64,000 bases of DNA from Deltaproteobacteria bacterium (GTDB lineage: Bacteria; Desulfobacterota; Desulfobacteria; Desulfobacterales; ETH-SRB1): NCBI GenBank assembly GCA_030272815.1, contig JAJSZT010000006.1:38456-102455 (forward strand), in the 5' to 3' direction. Under the pieces are notes generated by a model that saw nothing but the letters and a program-made list of their open reading frames with translations, ran no database searches and was not told the DNA's origin. A program made the position numbers and the translations under genes. This document shows positions 1 to 8,268 of the stretch, piece after piece (positions within the stretch are counted from its first letter, which is position 1; each line of letters begins with the position of its first letter).

Positions 1-546
1 CCGGCCGGTATATCTTCCAATTATTTTTTTATTGTTTAAGTGCGGAATAAATAAAGAAAGATCAACTGTAGTTAAATCGCAAGGACGTGCATAAATTGGG
101 AATCTATATTCAGTGCTTTGCTCAAGGCTGCCTTGCAGAACAGGCTCATAATAACCTGTAAAAAGGACATGGCCATTCGTGCCGCCGATCGATTTGTAAA
201 CAAGATAATTTGATTTAATAAACTTATTAAACTCATCTTTTGACGGCCTGGTCTGTATAAAATTCAGAAAATGCTCCATGGACTTGATCATATGGGCAGC
301 ATTAAAGCTGTCTTTCCCGAATCTGAATTGCCTGGAAGAAGGAAACCTTTTTAGATATGAAATACTCTGCGAAATACTGTATTCTAAACTATCGTAGGCC
401 ATATCATCTGAAAATTCAGGATACCTGTAAGAGGGGATTCTTTGCATTGCAAATTCATCTTTTAAAGACGGATGTATTTTAAGAACAGAACATCCGGCTA
501 AAAAAAAGAAATAAAACAGGACAAAAAAGAATAATGAGTGTTTCAT
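1..546 (-). CDS. mltA: Membrane-bound lytic murein transglycosylase A, partial
   Basis: N-terminal 182 codons of an MltA-type lytic transglycosylase, an outer-membrane lipoprotein that cleaves the glycan strands of murein. The frame is open to the left window edge, so the C-terminus is missing. The start begins MKHSLFFFVLFYFFFLAGCS, a lipoprotein signal peptide with lipobox LAGC. Residues about 135-182 show the MltA hallmark: GYYEP, then GS, then a tyrosine-proline stretch followed by RPCDLTTVDL. The ATG overlaps the rmuC stop in an ATGA, so the two genes are translationally coupled at the end of the moaC-rmuC unit. Identification rests on the lipobox plus the GYYEP region; the catalytic aspartate lies beyond the window. 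Confidence 0.85.
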   Translation of the reverse strand, partial: MKHSLFFFVLFYFFFLAGCSVLKIHPSLKDEFAMQRIPSYRYPEFSDDMAYDSLEYSISQSISYLKRFPSSRQFRFGKDSFNAAHMIKSMEHFLNFIQTRPSKDEFNKFIKSNYLVYKSIGGTNGHVLFTGYYEPVLQGSLEQSTEYRFPIYARPCDLTTVDLSLFIPHLNNKKIIGRYTGR

Positions 547-1934
547 TCGCTATTATCGATGTCGAGTTTACGTGCTTTCTTTTCAGCGGGCTCAATACGA
601 ACAATATCTTTATCGTCCGGCAGAGAAATACCAAGATCCTTGAACCTGCGTGCAGATGTGAGCACTCTGCGCTCAAAAGAACCTATAACATCGTTATATG
701 TGCCGGTGCATCGTTCGATATCGCGGCCGAGTTTGTCGATATGTTTAGCCATTGAATTGAGTCTGGTATAGAGCTCACGCCCCAGTTCGCTTATAGCCTT
801 TGCATTTTCAGAAACATTTTCCTGGCGCCATGCAAAGGAAACAGTCTTTAGAAGAGTAATCAAAGTAGTTGGGGTTGCCAGGATAACTCCTTTATTTACA
901 CTTTCTTCTATAAGCTGAGGGTTTTTGACAAGAGCTGCGCTAAAGAAATTTTCACCTGGAATAAATAATACAACAAATTCAGGGGTTGGACTAAACTGTT
1001 TCCAGTATGCCTTCTGTGCCAGTTTATGCATATGCGATTGAATCTGTTTTGAATGTGTAGCTATCAATATTTCGCGTTCTTCTTCCGTCTCTGCTTCCAG
1101 CGCTTCAAGATATGCTGAAAGAGGAGCCTTGGCATCTACAACAATCTGACGATTGCCAGGGAGATAAACAACCATATCAGGCCGCATAATGCCATTTTCA
1201 TCGTAAGCTGACTGCTGCTCAAAGAAATCGCAGCGGTTCTGCATGCCGGCAAGCTCAGCAACTCGCTTAAGGGTAATTTCCCCCCACCGCCCCCTAACAT
1301 GCGGCACCCGAAGAGCCTTTACAAGTTTACCTGTTTCTTTTTGAAGAATTTGCTGGGTTTCCACAAGGGAATGTACCTGCTGAGAAAGCCCGCCATATGC
1401 CTTTTCCCTCGATCTTTCCATAGCCTGGATATGCTGGTCATATCTGTCAAGAGCATCTCTGACAGGAACAACAATATCTTTGACTTCTTTGCTTCGCAAG
1501 TTAAGGTCATTTTTGGCGACTTCTATATATTTAGAAAGGGTAGTTCTTGCAAGGTCCAGAAAAGTCTGGTTGTTTTCTCTTAAAGCGCTGGCAGAGATTG
1601 CTTTGTAAGCATCGACCATATTGTTCCGTATATCCTCGAGCATTTCTATCTTTTCATTCACGGCGAGGCGCTCTTTATCTATAATTGTTTCTAACTTTGC
1701 CTGGTTCTCTTTCAGCTCGGTGATTGTAGCGTTAAGCGAATAAATCTCTTGTGCGCGCTCTTCAAGTGTTTTTTTAAGGTCTTCCATCTGTTCCAGTCTG
1801 CTTAATACGGAAGAGTGTTCTTTAGAAATCTCCAGGAATTCCTTTGAAAACTTTGACTTTGCAAAAAACCAGGCTATCAAAAAACCAAATGCAGCGCCGA
1901 TAATAAAGAAAACAATATATTCCAATGTATTCAT
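543..1934 (-). CDS. rmuC: DNA recombination protein RmuC
   Basis: RmuC-family protein of 463 residues. In Escherichia coli the family limits inversion at short inverted repeats, and it has a nuclease-like fold. Residues about 4-26 form one membrane segment, residues about 35-125 are a charged coiled coil, and the RmuC domain follows. Recognisable stretches are LRVPHVRGRWGE, MRPDMVVYLPG and VVDAKAPLSAYL. The ATG follows the moaC stop codon with no gap, and the stop overlaps mltA by four bases, so it is the middle gene of a tight unit. Length and domain order are normal. Confidence 0.93.
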   Translation of the reverse strand: MNTLEYIVFFIIGAAFGFLIAWFFAKSKFSKEFLEISKEHSSVLSRLEQMEDLKKTLEERAQEIYSLNATITELKENQAKLETIIDKERLAVNEKIEMLEDIRNNMVDAYKAISASALRENNQTFLDLARTTLSKYIEVAKNDLNLRSKEVKDIVVPVRDALDRYDQHIQAMERSREKAYGGLSQQVHSLVETQQILQKETGKLVKALRVPHVRGRWGEITLKRVAELAGMQNRCDFFEQQSAYDENGIMRPDMVVYLPGNRQIVVDAKAPLSAYLEALEAETEEEREILIATHSKQIQSHMHKLAQKAYWKQFSPTPEFVVLFIPGENFFSAALVKNPQLIEESVNKGVILATPTTLITLLKTVSFAWRQENVSENAKAISELGRELYTRLNSMAKHIDKLGRDIERCTGTYNDVIGSFERRVLTSARRFKDLGISLPDDKDIVRIEPAEKKARKLDIDNSE

Positions 1935-2417
1935 TTATACTTTTTTTCTCACAAATGTTCCGCTTTTCCCCCCTGATTTTTCAAGAAGACATATATTTGA
2001 TATAATTATATTTTTATCATGCGACTTGCACATATCATATATTGTGAGAGCTGCAACAGATACTGCTGTAAGGGCCTCCATCTCAACACCTGTCTGACCG
2101 AAAAGCCGCACCAAAGCTTTGACCTTGATTGAACTTTTATCTTTATCCGGTTCAAAGCCGATATCAATATGTGAAATATTAATTGGATGGCACATTGGAA
2201 TTAGTTCCGAAGTTTTTTTTGCCGCCATTATTCCGGCAATTCTAGCAGTTTCAAGTACATTACCCTTTTTTATTGTATTATTATAGATCATTTCAAATGT
2301 TGAAGTCTCCATTGAAACGACCCCTTGAGCAACCGCTGATCTTAATGTCGGTTCTTTATCCGTTATATCAACCATGCGCGAGCGTCCCTCATTGTCAATA
2401 TGAGAAAATGAAGACAC
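1935..2417 (-). CDS. moaC: Cyclic pyranopterin monophosphate synthase MoaC
   Basis: MoaC converts the MoaA product, a GTP-derived 3',8-cyclo nucleotide, into cyclic pyranopterin monophosphate in molybdenum-cofactor synthesis. I place the start at a GTG (2417) rather than the upstream ATG at 2471. An AGGAG lies six bases before it, the product begins VSSFSHIDNEGRSRMVD as MoaC proteins do, and the length is the usual 160 residues. Catalytic landmarks are present: PMCHPI (histidine), TGVEMEAL (glutamates) and YDMCKS (aspartate and lysine). The region just upstream, 2464-2823, is a mobile repeat that separates moaC from moaE, so moaC may have lost its original promoter or operon linkage. Confidence 0.95.
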   Translation of the reverse strand: MSSFSHIDNEGRSRMVDITDKEPTLRSAVAQGVVSMETSTFEMIYNNTIKKGNVLETARIAGIMAAKKTSELIPMCHPINISHIDIGFEPDKDKSSIKVKALVRLFGQTGVEMEALTAVSVAALTIYDMCKSHDKNIIISNICLLEKSGGKSGTFVRKKV

Positions 2418-2499
2418 GAAAAACTCCTGAAAACTGGTTATTATCTTGAAGTTTAGGTAATAGTTCACCACGGATTTTCACGGAATTACACTGAATTAT

Positions 2500-2635
2500 C
2501 AATAGATCCTTTCTCAAGCGAGTTGTTTTGAAATAATCGATTAATTGGGCTTCGTCCTGATTTGTTATATTTTTTATGACCTTGTTTTCTACCAAGAGAT
2601 CGGCTCGTAATCTACGTTCAAGTTTAATATTCTTA
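2500..2635 (-). pseudogene. GxxExxY-family protein remnant
   Basis: Reading leftwards from 2635, the frame gives LERRLRADLLVENKVI followed by KNITNQDEAQLIDYF and KTTRLRKDLLI. This is the middle and C-terminal core of GxxExxY proteins, small proteins of unknown function often found inside mobile or rRNA-associated insertions. The N-terminal part, including the GxxExxY motif itself, is missing because the frame runs into the element starting at 2636. The C-terminal LLINF-type end is replaced by the repeat border. I see no functional gene here. Confidence 0.6.
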
Positions 2636-2760
2636 TATAGACTTTCAGATAAATAATTTCACTGCGTTATCAGTCAAAATCCTCGACGACGTACACATAA
2701 GCACGACTTACTCAGATTTTTCCTTCTAGCCTTGTGAAATGAATTATCTGAAAGTCTATA
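2636..2760. mobile_element. Small inverted-repeat element (MITE-like), copy 1
   Basis: A 125-bp element bounded by near-perfect inverted repeats of about 27 bp. The left end begins TATAGACTTTCAGATAAATA and the right end is its reverse complement apart from a few bases near the inner edge. It carries no coding frame. Two further copies lie at 4494-4802 and 32851-32956. The outermost bases are TATA in every copy, consistent with TA target-site duplication as in IS630/Tc1-mariner-type elements (inference). It interrupts the GxxExxY remnant. Confidence 0.75.
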
Positions 2761-2819
2761 GTAACTTACACATTGTTTACAATTTTCAGTGAAACTCCGT
2801 GTTGTTCCGTGGTGAATTT

Positions 2820-3179
2820 TTACAAAAAATACTCTGTTTTTTTCGTAACAGTTGATTTAATATCATCAATAGCTTCGCTGAGTACTTTTATAACATTCTT
2901 CCTGATGTCACCGGCAACAACAAGAAGCATAACATCATCTCCTACTGACAGCTCTTTGTCTTCTGCTATCTTAACCAATATTTCTATAATGCCCGGCCTT
3001 TTTTTATGTTTCTCTATAACCTTGTGCAGTTGTTCGTAATCCACCGTGATATTCAGCCCTGATACTCTCCTGCCGTCTCGTGATGTGCCCCGCACGACTC
3101 CATTATGACAAAGAATCATCCCAACTCTGTCGTAATGCGGATGTCTCTTTATAGTTTCTATAAGGGGAATTAAATTCAT
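2820..3179 (-). CDS. moaE: MoaE-like molybdopterin synthase large subunit
   Basis: At 119 residues this is shorter than Escherichia coli MoaE (about 150). MoaE with MoaD adds the dithiolene sulfurs to cyclic pyranopterin monophosphate. The recognisable family core is GVVRGTSRDGRRVSGLNI near residues 27-44, then an amphipathic helix, then a VGDDVMLLVVAGDIRKN stretch and IDDIKSTVTKKTEYF at the end. The lysines near the C-terminus fit the position of the family's active-site lysines, though the usual PIWKKE is not intact. It overlaps mobA by four bases (ATGA), so the pair is coupled. The short-form MoaE call is likely but not certain. Confidence 0.75.
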   Translation of the reverse strand: MNLIPLIETIKRHPHYDRVGMILCHNGVVRGTSRDGRRVSGLNITVDYEQLHKVIEKHKKRPGIIEILVKIAEDKELSVGDDVMLLVVAGDIRKNVIKVLSEAIDDIKSTVTKKTEYFL

Positions 3180-3772
3180 TTAATAATTTCTTCTGCCCTG
3201 GCCAGATCATCAGGAGTATTAATATTAAAAAAAGAAATCAGATCAGGATCCTTTTCACGCAAAATATTTTCAGGAAGCTTTTTGACTCTTACCTTTTTAA
3301 AGAACTGTTTAATCTTAAGCTCTTTTTGAATCAGATTATTTTCAATTGGCGTAAGACATCTTTTTGAATATACCGCACAGAGCGGTTCCATCCCATTTAA
3401 AGTTTCCGGTATAATAACGTCAATTCCAGTTTCTATACTATCAATAATAGTTTCAACCAACTCCTTTTTCAGGAATGGTGTATCGCATGCCGTAATAAAT
3501 GCATAAAAATTATTTGTAAAAAAAAGTCCTGTATGTATTCCTGTTAAAGAACTTCTAAACGGAAATATATCAGACACAATATGTAAATCCCATGCAAGGT
3601 ATTTAAGCGGGTCATCGGCAACCAGGATAATCTCATCAAAAAGGGAATCAAATATTTCATATGTTCTGTCCAAAATACGCTTTCCATCAACACTTATAAA
3701 TGCTTTGTTCATGCCCGAAAAGCGCTTATTCTGTCCGCCCGCCAATATCACTCCTGTACAGGGGAATTTCAT
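3176..3772 (-). CDS. mobA: Molybdenum cofactor guanylyltransferase MobA
   Basis: MobA joins GMP to molybdopterin to make the bis-MGD precursor used by anaerobic oxidoreductases such as formate dehydrogenases. The 198-residue protein opens with the nucleotidyltransferase signature GVILAGGQNKRFSGMNKA (LAGG-x3-R-F-x-G-x2-K) and has the ITACDTPFL metal-binding aspartate around residue 105. It is the first gene of the leftward cluster mobA-moaE-(repeat)-moaC-rmuC-mltA. The 180-bp gap to pyrR is the divergent promoter region. It contains decayed GTTCACGGTTAACAGTTTAC-type repeats and no promoter I can assign confidently. Confidence 0.92.
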   Translation of the reverse strand: MKFPCTGVILAGGQNKRFSGMNKAFISVDGKRILDRTYEIFDSLFDEIILVADDPLKYLAWDLHIVSDIFPFRSSLTGIHTGLFFTNNFYAFITACDTPFLKKELVETIIDSIETGIDVIIPETLNGMEPLCAVYSKRCLTPIENNLIQKELKIKQFFKKVRVKKLPENILREKDPDLISFFNINTPDDLARAEEIIK

Positions 3773-3956
3773 TACATCAAGACCTTTTTGAACGATTCAC
3801 GGTTAACAGTTTACAGTTAATCAAAATAGATAAAATAAAAGCCAAAATCAAGGCAATTTCAGGTTTTTTAATTTTGATAAAATTTATAATTCTTGATATT
3901 AACTTACTTAATGATATAAGAAGGTACTAATCTATATGAATATACCGGAGAGAACA

Positions 3957-4493
3957 ATGAGCAAATACGATACAATTCTGGATGCATCTGATATAGACCG
4001 TGTACTTTCAAGAATCACTCATAAGATCCTTGAAGTACACAAGGGCGCTGAAAACCTCACACTTATAGGCATTCATACCAGGGGGGTTTATATTGCGAAA
4101 CGTATCCAGTCCAGGATTAATGAAATTGAGGGCATTGAAATACCGACAGGCAATATTGATATAACTCTGTACCGCGATGACTGGACCAGAATCAGCCACC
4201 ACCCGATCGTCCAGGCAACAGATATATCCTTTCCTCTCGATGGGAAACAGATTATTTTAATAGATGATGTTCTTTTTACAGGTCGGACCATAAGAGCTGC
4301 CATGGATGCTATTATCGATTTTGGCAGGCCCGATCGTATTGAACTTGCGGTGCTTGTTGATAGAGGCCACAGAGAACTTCCGATTCAGGCCAACTATGTT
4401 GGAAAATTTATTGAAACAAGGCGCTCGGAAACTGTAAATGTTTTGCTCACCGAACATGATGGTCAGGACATGGTTATCATAGAAAAGCATTGA
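3957..4493 (+). CDS. pyrR: Bifunctional pyrimidine regulator / uracil phosphoribosyltransferase PyrR
   Basis: PyrR binds pyr mRNA leaders in Gram-positives and has uracil phosphoribosyltransferase activity; in proteobacteria the regulatory role is less certain. The PRPP-binding loop ILIDDVLFTGRTIRAAMD is intact near residues 93-110. An ATG at 3936 is also in frame, but GGAG lies about eight bases before the ATG at 3957, which gives the normal 178-residue length. A small inverted-repeat element begins at the base right after the TGA stop, so any native terminator has been displaced. No pyr biosynthetic gene is adjacent. Confidence 0.93.
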   Translation: MSKYDTILDASDIDRVLSRITHKILEVHKGAENLTLIGIHTRGVYIAKRIQSRINEIEGIEIPTGNIDITLYRDDWTRISHHPIVQATDISFPLDGKQIILIDDVLFTGRTIRAAMDAIIDFGRPDRIELAVLVDRGHRELPIQANYVGKFIETRRSETVNVLLTEHDGQDMVIIEKH

Positions 4494-4802
4494 TATAGAC
4501 TTTCAGATAAATAATTTCACTGCGTTATCAGTCAAAATCTTCGACGACGTACACATAAGGGCTCGGTAAAAAATAACTTGGTAGAATTTGCGCCCAAATT
4601 TGCTGTAGATTTAATTGATCTGATTGAGCAAAACCGCAGGAATAGCGAGCTATTTCGAGGACTTTTGCGAACGAAGATCAATTAAAAATATGGTGAAGTT
4701 GGGATGCAAAAATGCCAAGTTATTTTTTACCGAGCCCTAAGCATGACTTGCTCAGATTTTTCCTTCTAGAGCCTTGTGAAATGAATTATCTGAAAGTCTA
4801 TA
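4494..4802. mobile_element. Small inverted-repeat element, copy 2 (interrupted)
   Basis: This has the same ends as the copies at 2636-2760 and 32851-32956. The left half runs to about 4558 and the right half resumes at 4738. Between them a second, unrelated inverted-repeat element (4559-4737) has inserted. The left end starts on the base after the pyrR stop. The right end stops about ten bases before the likely moaB start, so the element may supply moaB's upstream region. Confidence 0.75.
4559..4737. mobile_element. Nested inverted-repeat element with TAA target duplication
   Basis: A 179-bp element whose ends are perfect inverted repeats of about 23 bp, starting GGGCTCGGTAAAAAATAACT. It sits inside small-element copy 2. 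Comparison with the uninterrupted copy at 2636-2760, which reads ACATAAGC at this point, shows that TAA is present on both sides of the insertion. That is a 3-bp target duplication, or a TA duplication with one coincidental A. There is no coding frame, so it would need a transposase in trans. Confidence 0.7.
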
Positions 4803-4813
4803 GGAAGCGAAAC

Positions 4814-5317
4814 TTGAGTATAATAGAACATAAAAAAAACGCTCCCAGGAAAATCAAACTTGGAATTATATCTGTTTCAAGCACTCGATCCTTAAAAGAT
4901 GATAAAAGCGGATTATGGATAAACAATAGAGCCTTAAAAGAAGGGCACAAAGTTGTATTTCACCACATTATACAAGATGAAATACAAGCCATAACCGAAA
5001 ATATCCTTGATGCTATACGCAGCCATGAACCTCAGGTTATATTAATGACAGGGGGTACCGGTATAAGCAGCAAAGACGTAACTATTGAAGCGGTGCTCCC
5101 TTTATTTGAAAAGGCGCTAACAGCATTTGGGCCGCTTTTTGCCCAGCTCAGCTTTGAAAAAATTGATTCTGCTGCTCTTTTATCACGGGCGACTGCCGGC
5201 ATAATAAACAAAACAATACTATTCTGTCTGCCGGGCAGCCTTAAAGCCTGCAAACTCGCATGCAAGCATCTTATCTTTCCTGAATTGGGGCATCTTGTTA
5301 AGCATGCCCAGGAATGA
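4814..5317 (+). CDS. moaB: Molybdenum cofactor protein MoaB/MogA family
   Basis: MoaB/MogA-family protein, which adenylylates molybdopterin before molybdenum insertion. I choose a TTG start at 4814 (167 residues) because AGGAAG lies just before it and the frame further upstream runs through the inserted repeat element, which cannot be ancestral coding sequence. Motifs seen are KLGIISVSSTRSLKDDKSG at the start of the fold, MTGGTGISSKDVT (the GGTG loop) near residue 78, and FCLPGSLKACKLA near the end. It is separated from the other moa genes, on the opposite strand. Confidence 0.88.
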   Translation: MSIIEHKKNAPRKIKLGIISVSSTRSLKDDKSGLWINNRALKEGHKVVFHHIIQDEIQAITENILDAIRSHEPQVILMTGGTGISSKDVTIEAVLPLFEKALTAFGPLFAQLSFEKIDSAALLSRATAGIINKTILFCLPGSLKACKLACKHLIFPELGHLVKHAQE

Positions 5318-5415
5318 TTTTATTAAATTTCCTTTCTGTATGACCCCCGCGAAACGACATGAAATAGCTTTTTACGAATTCATCAATATTGGATGCCGAC
5401 AATTGCTGACATATT

Positions 5416-8268
5416 ATGAATATACCTGATAAAATTTATGCCCCAGGAGCCAGAATTGTTGTCCGGGATGCTGAATGGCTGGTTCGGAGAGTCGACCGGA
5501 CCTCAATCGGTCGTCAGGCTTTGAATGTTATAGGCATATCTGAGCTGGTTAAGGATAAAGATGCAATTTTTTTGGATGAAATTGAAAAATCCATTGAAGC
5601 GCTTGATCCTGCTGAAACTAAGCTTGTTCGGGATAAATCCAGCTCATATCAGGCATCATTGTTATACATGGAAAGTCTGCTTAGAAAAACTCCACCAACC
5701 GATGAAAACTTATATATCGGGCACAATGCGGCAATGGATTCCGTGCCTTATCAGCTTGATCCGGCTATACAGGCTCTCAAACAACCCAGGCAGCGCATTC
5801 TAATTGCAGATGCTGTGGGGCTGGGCAAAACGCTTGAAGCCGGAATATTGCTCAGCGAGCTTATACGCAGAGGAAAAGGCAAACGTATCCTGGTGCTTGC
5901 AGTAAAAAGCATGCTGACACAGTTCCAGAAAGAAATGTGGAGCCGTTTTACAATCCCGCTTACCAGACTTGATTCAGTCGGCATTCAACGTATTCGTTCA
6001 CGGATTCCAACCAATCATAATCCATTCTACTATTATGACAAATCAATCATCTCCATTGATACTTTGAAACAGGATGCTGAATATAGAACTTATATCGAGA
6101 ATGCCTATTGGGATGTGATTGTAATTGATGAAGCGCATAATGTTGCCCAGAGAGGTCATGGTTCCTCATTGCGTGCAAAACTTGCCAAACTGCTGGCAAG
6201 GCGTTCTGATACGCTTATTATGCTGTCTGCAACGCCTCATGACGGCAAAGCGCGCAGTTTTGCCAGTCTTATGAATATGCTTGATCCTACCGCGATTGCC
6301 AACACTGAAAATTATGGGCCTGAAGATATAAAAGGTTTGTACATAAGACGTTTTAAGAAAGATATTCAGGATCAGGTTGAATCAGCTTTCAAGGAAAGAC
6401 AGATCAGTGTGGCGCGCTGTAATGCTTCTCCAACAGAAGAAGATGCATTTGATACTTTCTCTAATATTAAATTCACTCAAATTGATAAAAAGAGAAGCGC
6501 CGGCCAGCTTTTCAAGATAACCCTTGAAAAATCACTTTTCTCAAGTCCGGCTGCATGTATTGACACTATTAATAATCGAATACACAGGCTTGAAAAAACA
6601 GAAGAAGCAAGATTTGATCCAGATATTGAAACCCTGAAAGGTCTTCATGACAGGGTTGAAAAGATCACGCCGGATAAGTTTTCAAAATACAAGAAACTTC
6701 TTGATGTTATTAAAGACAAAGACCATGGTTTTGGATGGACCGGCAAGGATAAAACTGACAGGCTGGTTATTTTTACTGAGCGCATTGAAACGCTTGCCTT
6801 TTTACATGCAAACCTCCTACGCGATCTGAAACTAAAGGACAAGCAGATTGCCATTCTCCATGGTGGCATGTCCGATGTTGACCAGCAGCGTATCGTAGAG
6901 GATTTTGGCAAGGAAGAAGCGCCGGTCAGGCTTTTGCTTGCTTCGGATGTGGCATCTGAGGGGATTAACCTTCATTATCTTTCACACCGCATGATACATT
7001 TCGATATCCCATGGTCTCTCATGGTTTTTCAGCAGCGAAACGGTCGTATAGATCGATATGGTCAGGAACGTACACCCCAGATTGTATATCTTGCCACACA
7101 AAGTGAAAATAAAAAGATACGAGGTGATATGCGTATTCTTGAACTGCTTATCCAAAAAGATGAAGAGGCAGTTAACAATATTGGTGATCCAGCCGAATTC
7201 ATGGGCGTTTATGATATTGAAGAAGAAGAAAACATAACTGCCAAAGCAATTGAATATGGGCAGAGCCAGGAAGAGTTCGAAAAATCAGTTACAAACAAAG
7301 CCATTGATCCCTTGTCCATACTGTTTGGAGATGAAGAACCTTCTTCAGGCAAAGATACAGAAACTAAAACATTATCCATGCCTTCACTATTTGAGGACGA
7401 CTATACATACCTTAATGCAGCAATCGGCTATCTGCGGCATTCCGGAGGGATTCAGGCAACCTGCTATCCAAATGAAAAGCGTATAGACTTGACAGCACCG
7501 GAAGACTTGAAAGAGAGGTTCAGATTTTTACCCGCAGAACTCTGGCCGGAAAATGGTTTATTTATTCTGTCCATGGACAAAGAAACAATACAAAAAGAAA
7601 TCAAACGCAGCAGAAAAGATGAGAAAGCCTGGCCCAGGATTCATTATCTGTGGCATCTGAACCCGATTGTTGAATGGGCAAATGATAAACTGCTGGCGGC
7701 GCTTGGAAGGCATGAAGCCCCTGTGCTTGAATTGCAAGGGGCGCTGAATTCAGACGAAGTTATTTTCATCCTTTCCGGTCTCATACCAAACCTTAAAAGC
7801 CATTCCCTGGTTCATAGATGGTTCGGCGTAACATTTAATGATGGTAATTTTACCTGCATCGAGGAGTTTGAATCTCTTGTAAATCGGATAGGCTTGGGGA
7901 AAAAGAACTTTCCCAACAGGGATAATTATATTGAAATAGAAACATTGCAACAGATGCTGCCTGAGACGATTGAACAGGCGAAATTGTGGATGAGTAATGA
8001 GCGAAAAAAATTTGACGACCTGATCAATGCGAAATTAAATGAACAACTGAATGCACTGGAGAAGTTACGCAAGAAACAACACGTCCAGCTTGAATTCAAA
8101 TTTGGAGGCAGTAAACTTTCTGAAAAAATTATCAGGTCACGAAAAGAAAAAAAGCGCAGGGAAATTGATACAATTTTTGATGAATATATGGATTGGGTTG
8201 AAGATACAATGACTACTGAGGACAAGCCATACATTCAGGTAATAGCTGTACTTAAAGGAATAAATTAA
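5416..8268 (+). CDS. SNF2-like helicase resembling DISARM DrmD
   Basis: A 950-residue superfamily 2 ATPase of SNF2 type. Helicase motifs are complete: Walker A in ADAVGLGKTLEAGI near residue 131, DEAH box VIDEAHNV near 235, motif III LSATPHDG near 274, and a second RecA lobe containing LLASDVASEGINLHYL and QQRNGRIDRYGQ. The N-terminal 100 residues and the long C-terminal region (about 640-950, charged and helical) are family-specific. Domain order and the adjacent adenine methyltransferase match DrmD of class 2 DISARM. No nuclease motif is evident. It is the first gene of the forward defence-type operon, and its stop overlaps the next start by one base (TAATG). Confidence 0.8.
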   Translation: MNIPDKIYAPGARIVVRDAEWLVRRVDRTSIGRQALNVIGISELVKDKDAIFLDEIEKSIEALDPAETKLVRDKSSSYQASLLYMESLLRKTPPTDENLYIGHNAAMDSVPYQLDPAIQALKQPRQRILIADAVGLGKTLEAGILLSELIRRGKGKRILVLAVKSMLTQFQKEMWSRFTIPLTRLDSVGIQRIRSRIPTNHNPFYYYDKSIISIDTLKQDAEYRTYIENAYWDVIVIDEAHNVAQRGHGSSLRAKLAKLLARRSDTLIMLSATPHDGKARSFASLMNMLDPTAIANTENYGPEDIKGLYIRRFKKDIQDQVESAFKERQISVARCNASPTEEDAFDTFSNIKFTQIDKKRSAGQLFKITLEKSLFSSPAACIDTINNRIHRLEKTEEARFDPDIETLKGLHDRVEKITPDKFSKYKKLLDVIKDKDHGFGWTGKDKTDRLVIFTERIETLAFLHANLLRDLKLKDKQIAILHGGMSDVDQQRIVEDFGKEEAPVRLLLASDVASEGINLHYLSHRMIHFDIPWSLMVFQQRNGRIDRYGQERTPQIVYLATQSENKKIRGDMRILELLIQKDEEAVNNIGDPAEFMGVYDIEEEENITAKAIEYGQSQEEFEKSVTNKAIDPLSILFGDEEPSSGKDTETKTLSMPSLFEDDYTYLNAAIGYLRHSGGIQATCYPNEKRIDLTAPEDLKERFRFLPAELWPENGLFILSMDKETIQKEIKRSRKDEKAWPRIHYLWHLNPIVEWANDKLLAALGRHEAPVLELQGALNSDEVIFILSGLIPNLKSHSLVHRWFGVTFNDGNFTCIEEFESLVNRIGLGKKNFPNRDNYIEIETLQQMLPETIEQAKLWMSNERKKFDDLINAKLNEQLNALEKLRKKQHVQLEFKFGGSKLSEKIIRSRKEKKRREIDTIFDEYMDWVEDTMTTEDKPYIQVIAVLKGIN

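Larger units (their letters stand above)
2464..2823. repeat. GxxExxY-associated repeat element, copy 1
   Basis: This interval sits between moaE and moaC and is bounded by CACCACGGATTTTCACGG on the left and CCGTGTTGTTCCGTGGTGAA on the right, so its ends are partly inverted repeats of each other. Inside lie a GxxExxY gene remnant and a small inverted-repeat element. The same two ends, in reverse order and orientation, occur at 51651-51834. Such CCGTGG-type borders commonly accompany GxxExxY genes in this bacterial group, to my knowledge. The right end abuts the moaE stop codon. Confidence 0.6.
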
